DNA from: a virus
Reading direction: 5' to 3' (one strand)
Length of the DNA: 30,807 bases
Virus record (IMG/VR): IMGVR_UViG_3300027898_000033
Location: 1-30,807 of that record
Shown: positions 18,980-27,758 of the stretch, one piece after another
Layout of the letters: each line of letters opens with the position of its first letter
Numbering within the stretch: the first letter of the stretch is position 1
The notes under the pieces: model-generated
Seen by the model: only the letters and a program-made list of their open reading frames with translations
What the model was told of the DNA's origin: nothing
Database searches by the model: none
Program-made: the position numbers and the translations under genes

Positions 18980-21270
18980 TGAGATTTCCTGGCTTTGTGG
19001 GCGGCAGTTACCAAATGCGCTCAATCACAACAGACTGCCAGCGATGCATCAATCTTTATGCCGACATTGATGAAATGGGGACCGCCAAAGAAGGCGAGAT
19101 TGGAGCATTGCTTGGCACGCCAGGGATTCAAACCCTTCTCACGCTTCCAACATCCCCAATCCGCGGCATCTATATGGCCCCAGGCAATGGTCGCGTTTTT
19201 GCTGTTGCTGGTAATGCTTTTTACGAAATTGTGAGTTCATCGGGGTCTTATTCTTATTCGCTTTTGGGAAATCTTAACACATCAACCGGCACGGTCTCGA
19301 TGGCCGACAATGGCCAGACGATTTGCATCGTTGATGGTGCAAATGGATATTACTACAATTTTGCAGAAAATAATTTGTTGAATTTTTATGTGTTCACAGT
19401 GCCAAACGGAACCACGACCGCAATTGGTTCAGTTTATTCAAATAATGCCAATGCATTCACTGTCATGGATTTGGTTGAGCCGACCTATACTTTCACAACT
19501 GCATCAGCAAATGCGGTCAACGGGGCGGTTTATCAAGACCCAAACACGACTCACCAATTTACAGTCATGGGGTCAATTTCAGGCGCGACATCTTTGATTT
19601 GTTTTGGCAATTACGCCCCGACATTCAATTATCATTTTGCGGTGAGCTCGGCTAATGTCGTGTCCGGCGCAATTTATATTGATCCCGCCAACAATCAATT
19701 CACAATTGAACAGACCGCAAGCGGCACATTGATTGTCTATGCATATGGCACAATTGCGCCAGTTTCAGGCGGAATCAATTTGACAAAAACATATGGCTCA
19801 GGCGATGCAAGCTTGATCGTGTCCAGCTCAATTTTAATTGGCGGATCATTGACGCTTGTCACTGGGACAACTGGCACGGGTGACGTAAACGATGCCACAA
19901 TCACCACGTCCGCGGTTGCATCTTCCTATGCTTTCACATGCTCAGCAAATGGCGCTCCGACCACGGGCGCAACCACGCTCACTCTGTCATCAGGCACTGG
20001 GCAATCTTCAGTTTCGGTTTCAGGGAGCTTTGTTGCGACTGCTGTGCCATGGCTTCCAAATTATGCATATCAAATCAATCAAATCATTGTGCCGGTTGCG
20101 CAAGGGTATCAATATATCTGCACTCAAGCCGGCACAAGCGGCAGCACAATCCCGACATTCCCCACAACTCGGTTTGGAACTGTGACCGATGGCGGGGCCA
20201 TTTGGCAGAGAATTTCAACTTTTCAGCAAATCACAGACCCTGGATTTTTGGGCTCCAATGTGGTGGCATATCAAGATGGATATTTCTTTTTTGCCAAACC
20301 GGGCACAAATCAAGTTTATTCATCGAACAATAACGCAGTCACTTTCAATGCTCTTAATTTTCTCAATCTTTCTGGCAGTCCTGCTGCAATTCTCAATATG
20401 GTTTCAATGCATCGAAACCTTTATATCCAAACCTCCGAAACCACAGAGGTCTATTATGACGCTGGAGTGAGCCCAGGATTTCCATTTGCGAGAATCAATG
20501 GCGGATATTTAGAGCAAGGATTGGCCGCTCAGTTTTCGCTTTGCCAGACGGCCAATGCAATGTTTTGGCTTGGCCAAGACAAGTCTGGAAAAGGCATTGT
20601 CTACACGACTGCAACCTTTTTGCCGCAAAGAATTTCAACATTTGCAATTGAGGAAGAATTTGACACTTATTCAACAATTGCCGATGCCGTGGCCTATACA
20701 TATCAGGAGGCGGGACATCAGTTTTATGTGCTGAATTTTCCGACTGTTGAAAAAACATGGGTTTTTGATATTTCAACCAAGCTTTGGCACGAAAGAGCAT
20801 ACAATTCCAATGGCCAGCTAATCATGCAGCCTGGAATATATCACGCCTATGGCTTTGGAATTCACATCACGGGAGATTATTCAAATGGCAATATTTATCA
20901 AATGTCTCAAGAGATATACTCAGACAATGGAACGCCTATACTTCGAAAACGAGTGGCTCCGCATATTGCGAAAGACATGCTGAGAATATTTTATCAATCT
21001 TTGCAATTGGACATTCAGCAAGGCGACGGTCTTGATGGCATCCAACAGGGCTCAAATCCGCTTTGCATGATGCGATTTTCCGACGATGGCGGCAGAACAT
21101 GGTCAAATTTGTCTCAAGTGAGTTTTGGAAAAATTGGCCAGACAAAAACTCGGGCCATTTTTCGAAGGCTTGGCCAGGCAAGGGACCGGGTTTTTGAAGT
21201 GACCATTTCGGATCCAGTTTTTGTTGCAATAACTGGTTGTGAATTGATGCTTGAAATGGGGCGAAACTGA
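18979..21270 (+). CDS. Tail factor / packaged-DNA stabilisation protein, P22 gp10-like, with inserted domains
   Basis: A 763-residue protein, much longer than P22 gp10 (472). The N-terminus (PGFVGGSYQMRSITTDCQRC, INLYADID) and the C-terminal half (VAYTYQEAGHQFYVLNFPTV, TWVFDISTKLWHERA) carry the family signature of stabilisation proteins that plug the portal. Residues about 140-415 look like an insertion: several copies of a beta unit (SANAVNGAVYQDP, SANVVSGAIYIDPAN, with GSGDASLIVSSS) and a following WLPNYAYQINQIIV module ending near GGAIW, similar to small carbohydrate-binding decorations. Coupled at both ends (TAATG, TGATG). A structural role is firm; the role of the insertion is inferred. 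Confidence 0.8.
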   Translation: MRFPGFVGGSYQMRSITTDCQRCINLYADIDEMGTAKEGEIGALLGTPGIQTLLTLPTSPIRGIYMAPGNGRVFAVAGNAFYEIVSSSGSYSYSLLGNLNTSTGTVSMADNGQTICIVDGANGYYYNFAENNLLNFYVFTVPNGTTTAIGSVYSNNANAFTVMDLVEPTYTFTTASANAVNGAVYQDPNTTHQFTVMGSISGATSLICFGNYAPTFNYHFAVSSANVVSGAIYIDPANNQFTIEQTASGTLIVYAYGTIAPVSGGINLTKTYGSGDASLIVSSSILIGGSLTLVTGTTGTGDVNDATITTSAVASSYAFTCSANGAPTTGATTLTLSSGTGQSSVSVSGSFVATAVPWLPNYAYQINQIIVPVAQGYQYICTQAGTSGSTIPTFPTTRFGTVTDGGAIWQRISTFQQITDPGFLGSNVVAYQDGYFFFAKPGTNQVYSSNNNAVTFNALNFLNLSGSPAAILNMVSMHRNLYIQTSETTEVYYDAGVSPGFPFARINGGYLEQGLAAQFSLCQTANAMFWLGQDKSGKGIVYTTATFLPQRISTFAIEEEFDTYSTIADAVAYTYQEAGHQFYVLNFPTVEKTWVFDISTKLWHERAYNSNGQLIMQPGIYHAYGFGIHITGDYSNGNIYQMSQEIYSDNGTPILRKRVAPHIAKDMLRIFYQSLQLDIQQGDGLDGIQQGSNPLCMMRFSDDGGRTWSNLSQVSFGKIGQTKTRAIFRRLGQARDRVFEVTISDPVFVAITGCELMLEMGRN

Positions 21271-22055
21271 TGTCGAGCACTCCGACAAATGTCATTTCGC
21301 CAGTCCCAAATAATCAGCCAGTGACTGATTCTAATGGCATGATTTCGCAAATTTGGTCTGGGTTTTTCAATCAATTATGGTCTAGAGCCGGCGGATCAAA
21401 TGCGCCCTCAAATTTGGCCCTTTCACAAGCAATCACTGACCTTGCGGCATCCGCGCCAAATTCAATTGTCGGCAATAATACGTCCGCGACTGCCGCGGCG
21501 GTTGATTTGACTCCAGCTCAAGTCAATGCCATGTTGCCGGCTTTCACTTCTTTACTCGCTGGCCTTGTGCCAGCTTCGGGTGGCGGCACTGCAAAATTTT
21601 TGCGGGCCGATGGAACTTTTCAAGTGCCTCCTGTGGCCGTGCTTGATTTTTTTGTTTCAAGCCCAGTTTCAACCTCAAGCTCCTCAATTTCATCAGCATC
21701 ATTTGTGACGGCAAGCAACAGCCCGGCTTTGGCATTTATTCCAAACTATACGGGAAAGTATAAGGTTTACGCCTCAATTCCCATGATTGTTTCCGGCGCG
21801 ACGGTCGCAACAGCTGTTGGACGAATTGCCAACACAACAGGCGGCGGCACTCTTTTGGCTGAATCCCAAGGCGTGGTTTCAGCATCAGCCACAACTGTCG
21901 GAGATGAGGCGTCGGTTTATTGTCAATCCGTGTACTCTTTGAGCTCTGGAATCAACTATATTTTCAACATTCAAGCAAAACTAGACGCTGGCACCGGCGT
22001 CATCATTGATGGAACAAATGCCAATTTTTACATGTTCGCCGAGCGTGTCGCGTGA
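21270..22055 (+). CDS. Tail fibre-like protein
   Basis: A 261-residue protein. The N-terminal part has SQIWSGFFNQLWSRAGG, a virion-attachment-like start, then a segment common in fibre stalks (DLTPAQVNAMLP, GGGTAKFLRADGTFQVP). The C-terminal half, Ser/Thr/Val-rich with YTGKYKVYASIPMIV and IIDGTNANFYMFAERV, looks like a compact beta domain at the tip. Start ATG 21270 overlaps the previous TGA; the stop overlaps the GTG start of the next gene. A host-contact role is likely by position, yet no receptor can be guessed. Confidence 0.7.
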   Translation: MSSTPTNVISPVPNNQPVTDSNGMISQIWSGFFNQLWSRAGGSNAPSNLALSQAITDLAASAPNSIVGNNTSATAAAVDLTPAQVNAMLPAFTSLLAGLVPASGGGTAKFLRADGTFQVPPVAVLDFFVSSPVSTSSSSISSASFVTASNSPALAFIPNYTGKYKVYASIPMIVSGATVATAVGRIANTTGGGTLLAESQGVVSASATTVGDEASVYCQSVYSLSSGINYIFNIQAKLDAGTGVIIDGTNANFYMFAERVA

Positions 22056-22936
22056 AACATCAAATAATGAAAATGGATAAAGCGATTCCAGAGATTGGCA
22101 AAATGAAGATTGAGGCGCTTGAGAAAAAAATGCTGGAGCATGATCAAGTCGAATGCCCAGTCATTCACAGGTTTGGTCCAGGGACATATATTCGCGAGGT
22201 CCACATCCCAGCCGGATCAATTGCAATTGGGCATCATCAAAATTTTGAGCATACCAATGTCATGCTTTCTGGTTGCGTGATTATGCTCAACGAAGATGGC
22301 AGCACAACCGAATTCAAAGCGCCAATGGTCTTCGTCGGCCGCCCTGGACGAAAAGTTGGATACATCAAAGAAGACATGGTCTGGCTCAATGTTTATCCAA
22401 ATGTCGAAAATGAACAAAATATTGAGACCTTGGAAGCAAAATATCTGACAAAATCTGACAATTTTAAACTTTCGGATGCATCACGAAATGCCTTATTGTT
22501 GGGCAATATCTCAATTGATCAAAGGGATTTTCAACAGGCTTTGGTTGATATTGGTGTGCCGGCCCAATTGGTGCGCAATCAATCCGAGAATAAAGATGAC
22601 ATGATGGAGCTTCCTTTCGGCGGCTATCGGTTTAAAATCGCAAATTCACCAATCGAAGGTCGAGGAATTTTTGCCATGGGCGACATTGTGCCAGGCGAGA
22701 TTATTGGACCGGCGAGAATTGGTCAAAAAAGAACAGCGCTTGGCCGATATACAAATCACGGGGCTCAGCCAAATGCAAAATTCATTGCGACAAAAACTGG
22801 CGACATCAATTTGGTGGCCACAAAAAAAATCTTTGGTTGTCGCGGCGGTTTTGATGGCGATGAGGTCTTGGTTGATTATCGGGAAGCATTCAGGCTTAAT
22901 TTAGAATTGGCAAAGGCGGGCAAATGTCAGGTGTAG
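22052..22936 (+). CDS. Cupin-SET domain fusion protein
   Basis: A 294-residue, two-part protein in the tail gene run. Residues about 38-130 look like a cupin barrel: IPAGSIAIGHHQNFEHTNVM with His 61, 62 and 67, a LSGCVIML strand and APMVFVGRPG. Residues about 188-280 match a SET domain: IEGRGIFAMGDIVPGEII, then TNHGAQPN at 234-241 (equivalent to NHSxxPN) and GDEVLVDY at 269-276 with the terminal Tyr. SET domains transfer methyl groups from S-adenosylmethionine to lysine. The start is GTG 22052, coupled to the fibre gene; ATG 22067 is an alternative. The substrate is unknown; another virion protein is plausible. Confidence 0.75.
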   Translation: MKHQIMKMDKAIPEIGKMKIEALEKKMLEHDQVECPVIHRFGPGTYIREVHIPAGSIAIGHHQNFEHTNVMLSGCVIMLNEDGSTTEFKAPMVFVGRPGRKVGYIKEDMVWLNVYPNVENEQNIETLEAKYLTKSDNFKLSDASRNALLLGNISIDQRDFQQALVDIGVPAQLVRNQSENKDDMMELPFGGYRFKIANSPIEGRGIFAMGDIVPGEIIGPARIGQKRTALGRYTNHGAQPNAKFIATKTGDINLVATKKIFGCRGGFDGDEVLVDYREAFRLNLELAKAGKCQV

Positions 22937-23685
22937 CAACAGCAGTCGGCGCAAGCTCAGTTGTCGGACTCATTGGGTCTAATAATGCATCCAACAAAAT
23001 GGCCGGGGCCGCAAATAATGCCACAGCACTTCAGGCGGCAGAATTTGCACAGCAGCAAGCAAATCAAGCCCCGTATCAGCAAGCCGGAACCGCGGCACTC
23101 ACGCAAATGCAGGACCCGAGATTTCAGCACAATTTTTCAGCTGCTGATTTTACGGCATCCCCTGGATATCAATTTTCATTGCAACAGGGCCAAAACGCAT
23201 TACAGGCGGCACAGGCTGCCACCGGAAATCAGGTTTCAGGCGCTGGTCTTGCGGCCCTTGGCCAGTACAATATCGGTGCAGCTAATCAGGAATATCAACA
23301 GGCATTTAATAATTATCAAACCCAGCAAAACAATCAATATGGGCGTTTGTCGACTTTGGCAGCAGGCGGAGCTGGCGCGAATCAGGCGATGGGCAATGCG
23401 GCAATGAATTATGCAAATCAAGCCGGTCAAAATATGATGGGCGCTGGCAATGCATCGGCAGCTGGCGACATGGCAATGGCCAATCTGCTTGGAAAAGGCA
23501 TCAGCGGAATTTCTGGAACTCTAAACACTCCGACGCCAAATGGATCGGGCTCAGCTTCACCAAATCCATACACGGCACCAAGTCAAGACGGCTCGACTTT
23601 GGCGGGTGGATCAGATGCAGCAAATTTAAATTACTCCAATGCAAGCAGTTTTGCCGGCACTGGCGGGCCAATGGTGACAACTTAA
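22924..23685 (+). CDS. DNA ejection protein, P22 gp7-like
   Basis: A 253-residue protein rich in Ala, Gln, Asn and Gly with AGGCGGG before ATG 22924. An N-terminal hydrophobic stretch (GASSVVGLIGS) is followed by long Gln-rich helices (EFAQQQANQAPYQQAGTAAL), the characteristic FTASPGYQFSLQQGQNALQA segment of short-tailed phage ejection proteins, and VSGAGLAALGQYNIGAANQE. The C-terminus is low-complexity Ser/Asn/Gly. These proteins ride inside the virion and leave with the DNA to form a conduit. First of three ejection-type genes in a row. Confidence 0.75.
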   Translation: MSGVATAVGASSVVGLIGSNNASNKMAGAANNATALQAAEFAQQQANQAPYQQAGTAALTQMQDPRFQHNFSAADFTASPGYQFSLQQGQNALQAAQAATGNQVSGAGLAALGQYNIGAANQEYQQAFNNYQTQQNNQYGRLSTLAAGGAGANQAMGNAAMNYANQAGQNMMGAGNASAAGDMAMANLLGKGISGISGTLNTPTPNGSGSASPNPYTAPSQDGSTLAGGSDAANLNYSNASSFAGTGGPMVTT

Positions 23686-23694
23686 GGGGATTTT

Positions 23695-25014
23695 ATGGGA
23701 ACTGATCCAAGCATTTTGAGCGCATCAAACCTTGCAAATCCCGTTGAGGAATATCAAAAGGCATTGACTGCTGGAGTCGACCGTCAAGCTCAAGGGATGA
23801 AACTCTCTCAGCTTGCCAATGAAACCACGACCAATCAGCAGAATTTTCAAGATCAACAGGCCGCTCGCCAGGCCATGCAACAAAACACAGACGCAACCGG
23901 AAATCTCAATCAGCCCGAAGCAATCAAGCAAATTGCCCGGCAAAATCCATTGATGGCCAAAAAAATGGACCAAATGTTGAACCAATACGGGATTGATGGA
24001 GCTGCCCAACACGCGGAAATGCTCCAGGAATTTGCTGCGCATGCCGGGCCTGAAGACTATGCCCAAAGAAAACAAGCTTTGATTGATCAAGGGATCAAGG
24101 AAGCTGCAAATCTTCCAGACTATTACAGCCAAAACACAATGCAAAAATTGTTGATGTCCAGCGGATCAGCCGCCCAGCAAACGGAAATGATCAAAAATCA
24201 GGCTGCAATGCAAAATCAAAGAGCAATGGAATATATTAAACTTGGAAAAGTTCCGCCCGAGGCTGATCAAAATCTTTATAATATTTATGGCTCGCACAAA
24301 TTAGAGGGCAATGAAAAAAATCCGCATCTTATTCCATCAAATCATTTGCCTCCTGGCGCCGAAGGACTCAAGCCAGGAGATACGATTCCAGGTGGCGAAC
24401 TGGATCGAAAAGCATTGCAGGAGTACGACAAATCAATTGGATCAAGAGCACAAAATGACCCGGCATATCCGCAAGCTGGATCCAATCTTTTGGCGGTTTC
24501 CAATGCAATGGCTGTTTTCAATAAATATAAAGACCTGAATCAAATCAATACCAACGACCAGCATATTCTCGCAATGGAAGGCGCAAAAGCCATGAAAGGC
24601 GGCGCCTCACCAACAGAAGATGAGGTCCAAGCTTTGATGCCACACAATGGAAAAAGCATGTTGGCGGAAGGATTGTCGCGAGTTACTGGTCGGCCAATGC
24701 CAACTAATAATGCGCAACATTGGGAAATGATGAAAGATTATTTTGGAAAATTGCGGGATGACTCTGTCAATACTTTAAAATCTGCGCACGACGAAGCAAA
24801 ACAAAATGCTATTTTGCAAGGTGCCAATCCAAATTCCGTTGAAAGAAGATATCGTGCAGGCCTTCAGGAAATTCAAAGCAAAGCATTTGGGCGCGGTCGC
24901 AATGAAAAAACCGCGGCTTTTGAGCCTGATGTAATGAATTACGCAAAAACTCACAACATCAGTCCAGAACAGGCTCAGAAAATTAAAGAACAGCGAACGG
25001 GGCCTCGCGAATGA
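23695..25014 (+). CDS. Internal virion/ejection protein, gp20-like
   Basis: A 439-residue protein that is nearly all helical and Gln/Ala/Met-rich (NLANPVEEYQKALTAGVDRQ, QQAARQAMQQNTDATGNLNQ, EAIKQIARQNPLMAKKMDQM). A less repetitive middle contains PGAEGLKPGDTIPGGELDRK. The C-terminus includes EIQSKAFGRGRNEKTAAFEP. Length, composition and position between the gp7-like and large ejection proteins match the second ejection protein of P22-like phages. AGGGGAT precedes ATG 23695. The stop overlaps the next ATG. Function by position and composition. Confidence 0.65.
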   Translation: MGTDPSILSASNLANPVEEYQKALTAGVDRQAQGMKLSQLANETTTNQQNFQDQQAARQAMQQNTDATGNLNQPEAIKQIARQNPLMAKKMDQMLNQYGIDGAAQHAEMLQEFAAHAGPEDYAQRKQALIDQGIKEAANLPDYYSQNTMQKLLMSSGSAAQQTEMIKNQAAMQNQRAMEYIKLGKVPPEADQNLYNIYGSHKLEGNEKNPHLIPSNHLPPGAEGLKPGDTIPGGELDRKALQEYDKSIGSRAQNDPAYPQAGSNLLAVSNAMAVFNKYKDLNQINTNDQHILAMEGAKAMKGGASPTEDEVQALMPHNGKSMLAEGLSRVTGRPMPTNNAQHWEMMKDYFGKLRDDSVNTLKSAHDEAKQNAILQGANPNSVERRYRAGLQEIQSKAFGRGRNEKTAAFEPDVMNYAKTHNISPEQAQKIKEQRTGPRE

Positions 25015-27758
25015 TTGGGTATGCTCGGGGCGGGATGATCACGGGAAAAGAGCTTGTTTCTGGCAATTCGCCAAAAAATGACACTGTGACGGTCAAAGCA
25101 AGCCCCGGCGAAATTTTCGTGGACAAGGAAACAATTTCTAAAGGTCCAAAAGCAATTATTGATTTTGTTTTGAAAGAAGTTCGCAATCATTACCCTGAAT
25201 TTAAAACTCATTTTGATGAGGGCGGCACCACGGTCAATCGTCCGGTCGCTCAAGTCAATGATGCTCAGAAAAAAGCCTTCAGCACAGTCAATCAGCCAGC
25301 TCAAATTGAAACTGATATTGCAAATGGTGTAAAATCCATCAAATCGGCTCTTGGTTTTAACAAAGGCGGGACAGTTCCATGGGATGCGGCACCTCCCTCT
25401 CAAGATGAAATTGAATCCGCCCCGCCAATGGCATGGGATGAGGCGCCTCCCCGAAAAGATGAGCTGAAGGATATTAGCAAAACAAAAACTTCTTTTGGCG
25501 AAAAAGCTCAAACAGCTCTTGAAAATCTGGGAAATATGACCACGCTTGGATATTTGCCACAACTTCAAGCAGCAAGCGGACCTTATGTCGACAAAGCAAT
25601 GGATTATGTTTTAGGAGAAAAATCAGAGCCGAAATCATATGTTCAAAGGCGAGATGAGGCAAATGCCCGCATCAAAAAAGAATCAGCCGAAAATCCAAAT
25701 TCGGCGCTTGCTGGAAAAGCGGCTGGGTTCATTATCAGTGCAGGGGCCACTCCCGAGCTTCCATTTTTGAAAGGTGCTGGAATATTGAAAGGGGCTCAAA
25801 GGGGCGCAATTTATGGCGCTGGTTTTGGTGCCGCTTCAAATCCTGGCGATGTTGAGGGCACTGTTGACCCGGCTCAGCTTGGAAATCGAGCTGAAAATGC
25901 AATTCGCGGCGCTGGTTTTGGTGCTGCCCTTGGTGCAGGCTTTGGAATAATTGGCAGAAAAGCGGCTTTGGCAAAAGAAGCTGAGCTTGCGGACAAGCAA
26001 TCTGTCGAAGCCAATCAATCTCAAAGCACAAATGCTTCAGCGTCTGGCGAAGCAAATGCCAAAGCCAACATCCAAGGCGGCGAACAATCTGTTGAAATGG
26101 GCGGAGCGCCTTTTGCTTATAGGGCGCCAAAAAATCTTGAGGAGCTCAACAATTGGAATCCGCCAGCGGGCACAGGAGAGCTCAGGGGAGCATCAAGACT
26201 TCGTGAAATTGAACAAATTTTGCCGGATTTAAAAACTCCGCCACTCAGTTATCATTACGACATGATGCAAAATCCAAAATCAATGAAAGAGCTCAAGTTA
26301 CAATTTGAGAATCTTCCAACTGATTCGGCAAAAAAAATTGCACAGTACAATCAGGGAATTGTTGACGAATCCGCGGCAAAAACCCTGGAAACCGTTCACA
26401 ACATGACTGGCAGCGTGCCAAAAACTGCAACCGAAGCCGGCCATGCAATCATCAATCACGCAAAAGAACTTTACACGACCGAACAGCAAGCTTTGAAACC
26501 TGTTTTTGAGAAATTTCAAGATTCGCCACCGCTGAGCCCGGCTGAAGGTCAAGATTTGATTCAAAACTTGGCTGAAAATTCAAAATTTGGAAAATTTCTC
26601 GCAAAAAATGAAAATGGCGAATTTTATTTGAAGCCAAATAAAACAACTTCTGGCCTCTCAAACGAAGAACACCAAGCTCTTGGCGAAGTGGTGCGCGATT
26701 TGAACAATGGCGCAACCTTTAAAGAAATTCAAAATGCGCGAGAATATTTGAGAAAAATGATGGACCCGGCCAATCCAAAAGCGACAGAGGAACTCGGAAA
26801 AGTTCGCTCCTTGATGCTTGGTCAGCTTGGCGAAATGGCAAAAAAACAAGGCGAAGATGTTGGATCAGCATTTCAAAAATATGCAATCAATGAAAAAAAT
26901 CGCGAAGCATTTGAGGAAATAATCGGCGGAAGCATCAAAGACATGGGAAAAATGTTCAATGCAAATCCAAATGCCGTGGTCGGAAAAATCTTTGCCAATC
27001 CAAATCATACCGAAATTGTCCGCGATTATTTGGGCAAGGGCATTGTTGATGAAATGGCTCAATCTTATATTATGAGCGGAATTGAAAAGTCCTTTGATTC
27101 AGTCAAAGGCTTTCAGCCTCACGTCATGAGGTCATTTTTAAATTCAAAAGCAACAAAGCAAATTTTGGATGCAAATGTTGACCCGGCTGTCGTTGAAAGA
27201 TTAAACGCATTGGCTGACTATGGGGCCTATGGGAAAAAATTCCTTGAGGACGTAAATCCATCGGGGACGGCCGCATCCCTTGTTTCGGCTCTTGAGCCAA
27301 AAAACTTTTTTGCAAAAGTGAAACAAAAAGGAATTGTTGGAGCTCTTGAGGCAACCGTGGGCGAAAAAGTTCAAGCTGTAACGCAACAAAAACAAGCGAT
27401 AAAGGCTGTAAATGAAGCTCTTGGAACAAAAACGCCAGACTCTTTGATGAGTCAAGCTGGGAATGCAATCAATCAAAATATTCCAAGGAAAATGCTTGAG
27501 GCTGTGCCGGCCAGGGCCGCGGTCGGTGAGCCTGAAAATCAAACCTTGTATGGGCCAAAAAAATGGCAAAACGACGGGCTCAATAATTTGATGAATCATG
27601 CCGACAATGAAATGGATCAACAAATGCTGACTCAAATGAAAGACAAACTTCAATCGACCAAAAAAGGTCAGCAATTATTGATTGAGGCCTCAACCTTGAA
27701 GCCTGGATCAAAAAGACTGGACCGCGTTTTGTCGGATATTAAGGGGATGCAAAAATGA
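25011..27758 (+). CDS. Large internal virion/ejection protein, gp16-like
   Basis: A 915-residue protein, the largest in the window. The start holds a motif common in phage virion proteins (RGGMITGKELVSG then SPKNDTVTVKASPGEIFVDK). Pro-rich repeats follow at about 123-150 (PWDAAPPSQ, MAWDEAPPRKDE). Residues about 250-317 contain two glycine-zipper-like stretches (RGAIYGAGFGAAS, RGAGFGAALGAGFGIIGRKA) able to enter membranes. The rest is long, charged helix (KFGKFLAKNENGEFYLKPN, MMDPANPKATEELGKVRSLM). It probably spans the envelope during DNA delivery. No lysozyme motif was seen. Confidence 0.7.
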   Translation: MIGYARGGMITGKELVSGNSPKNDTVTVKASPGEIFVDKETISKGPKAIIDFVLKEVRNHYPEFKTHFDEGGTTVNRPVAQVNDAQKKAFSTVNQPAQIETDIANGVKSIKSALGFNKGGTVPWDAAPPSQDEIESAPPMAWDEAPPRKDELKDISKTKTSFGEKAQTALENLGNMTTLGYLPQLQAASGPYVDKAMDYVLGEKSEPKSYVQRRDEANARIKKESAENPNSALAGKAAGFIISAGATPELPFLKGAGILKGAQRGAIYGAGFGAASNPGDVEGTVDPAQLGNRAENAIRGAGFGAALGAGFGIIGRKAALAKEAELADKQSVEANQSQSTNASASGEANAKANIQGGEQSVEMGGAPFAYRAPKNLEELNNWNPPAGTGELRGASRLREIEQILPDLKTPPLSYHYDMMQNPKSMKELKLQFENLPTDSAKKIAQYNQGIVDESAAKTLETVHNMTGSVPKTATEAGHAIINHAKELYTTEQQALKPVFEKFQDSPPLSPAEGQDLIQNLAENSKFGKFLAKNENGEFYLKPNKTTSGLSNEEHQALGEVVRDLNNGATFKEIQNAREYLRKMMDPANPKATEELGKVRSLMLGQLGEMAKKQGEDVGSAFQKYAINEKNREAFEEIIGGSIKDMGKMFNANPNAVVGKIFANPNHTEIVRDYLGKGIVDEMAQSYIMSGIEKSFDSVKGFQPHVMRSFLNSKATKQILDANVDPAVVERLNALADYGAYGKKFLEDVNPSGTAASLVSALEPKNFFAKVKQKGIVGALEATVGEKVQAVTQQKQAIKAVNEALGTKTPDSLMSQAGNAINQNIPRKMLEAVPARAAVGEPENQTLYGPKKWQNDGLNNLMNHADNEMDQQMLTQMKDKLQSTKKGQQLLIEASTLKPGSKRLDRVLSDIKGMQK

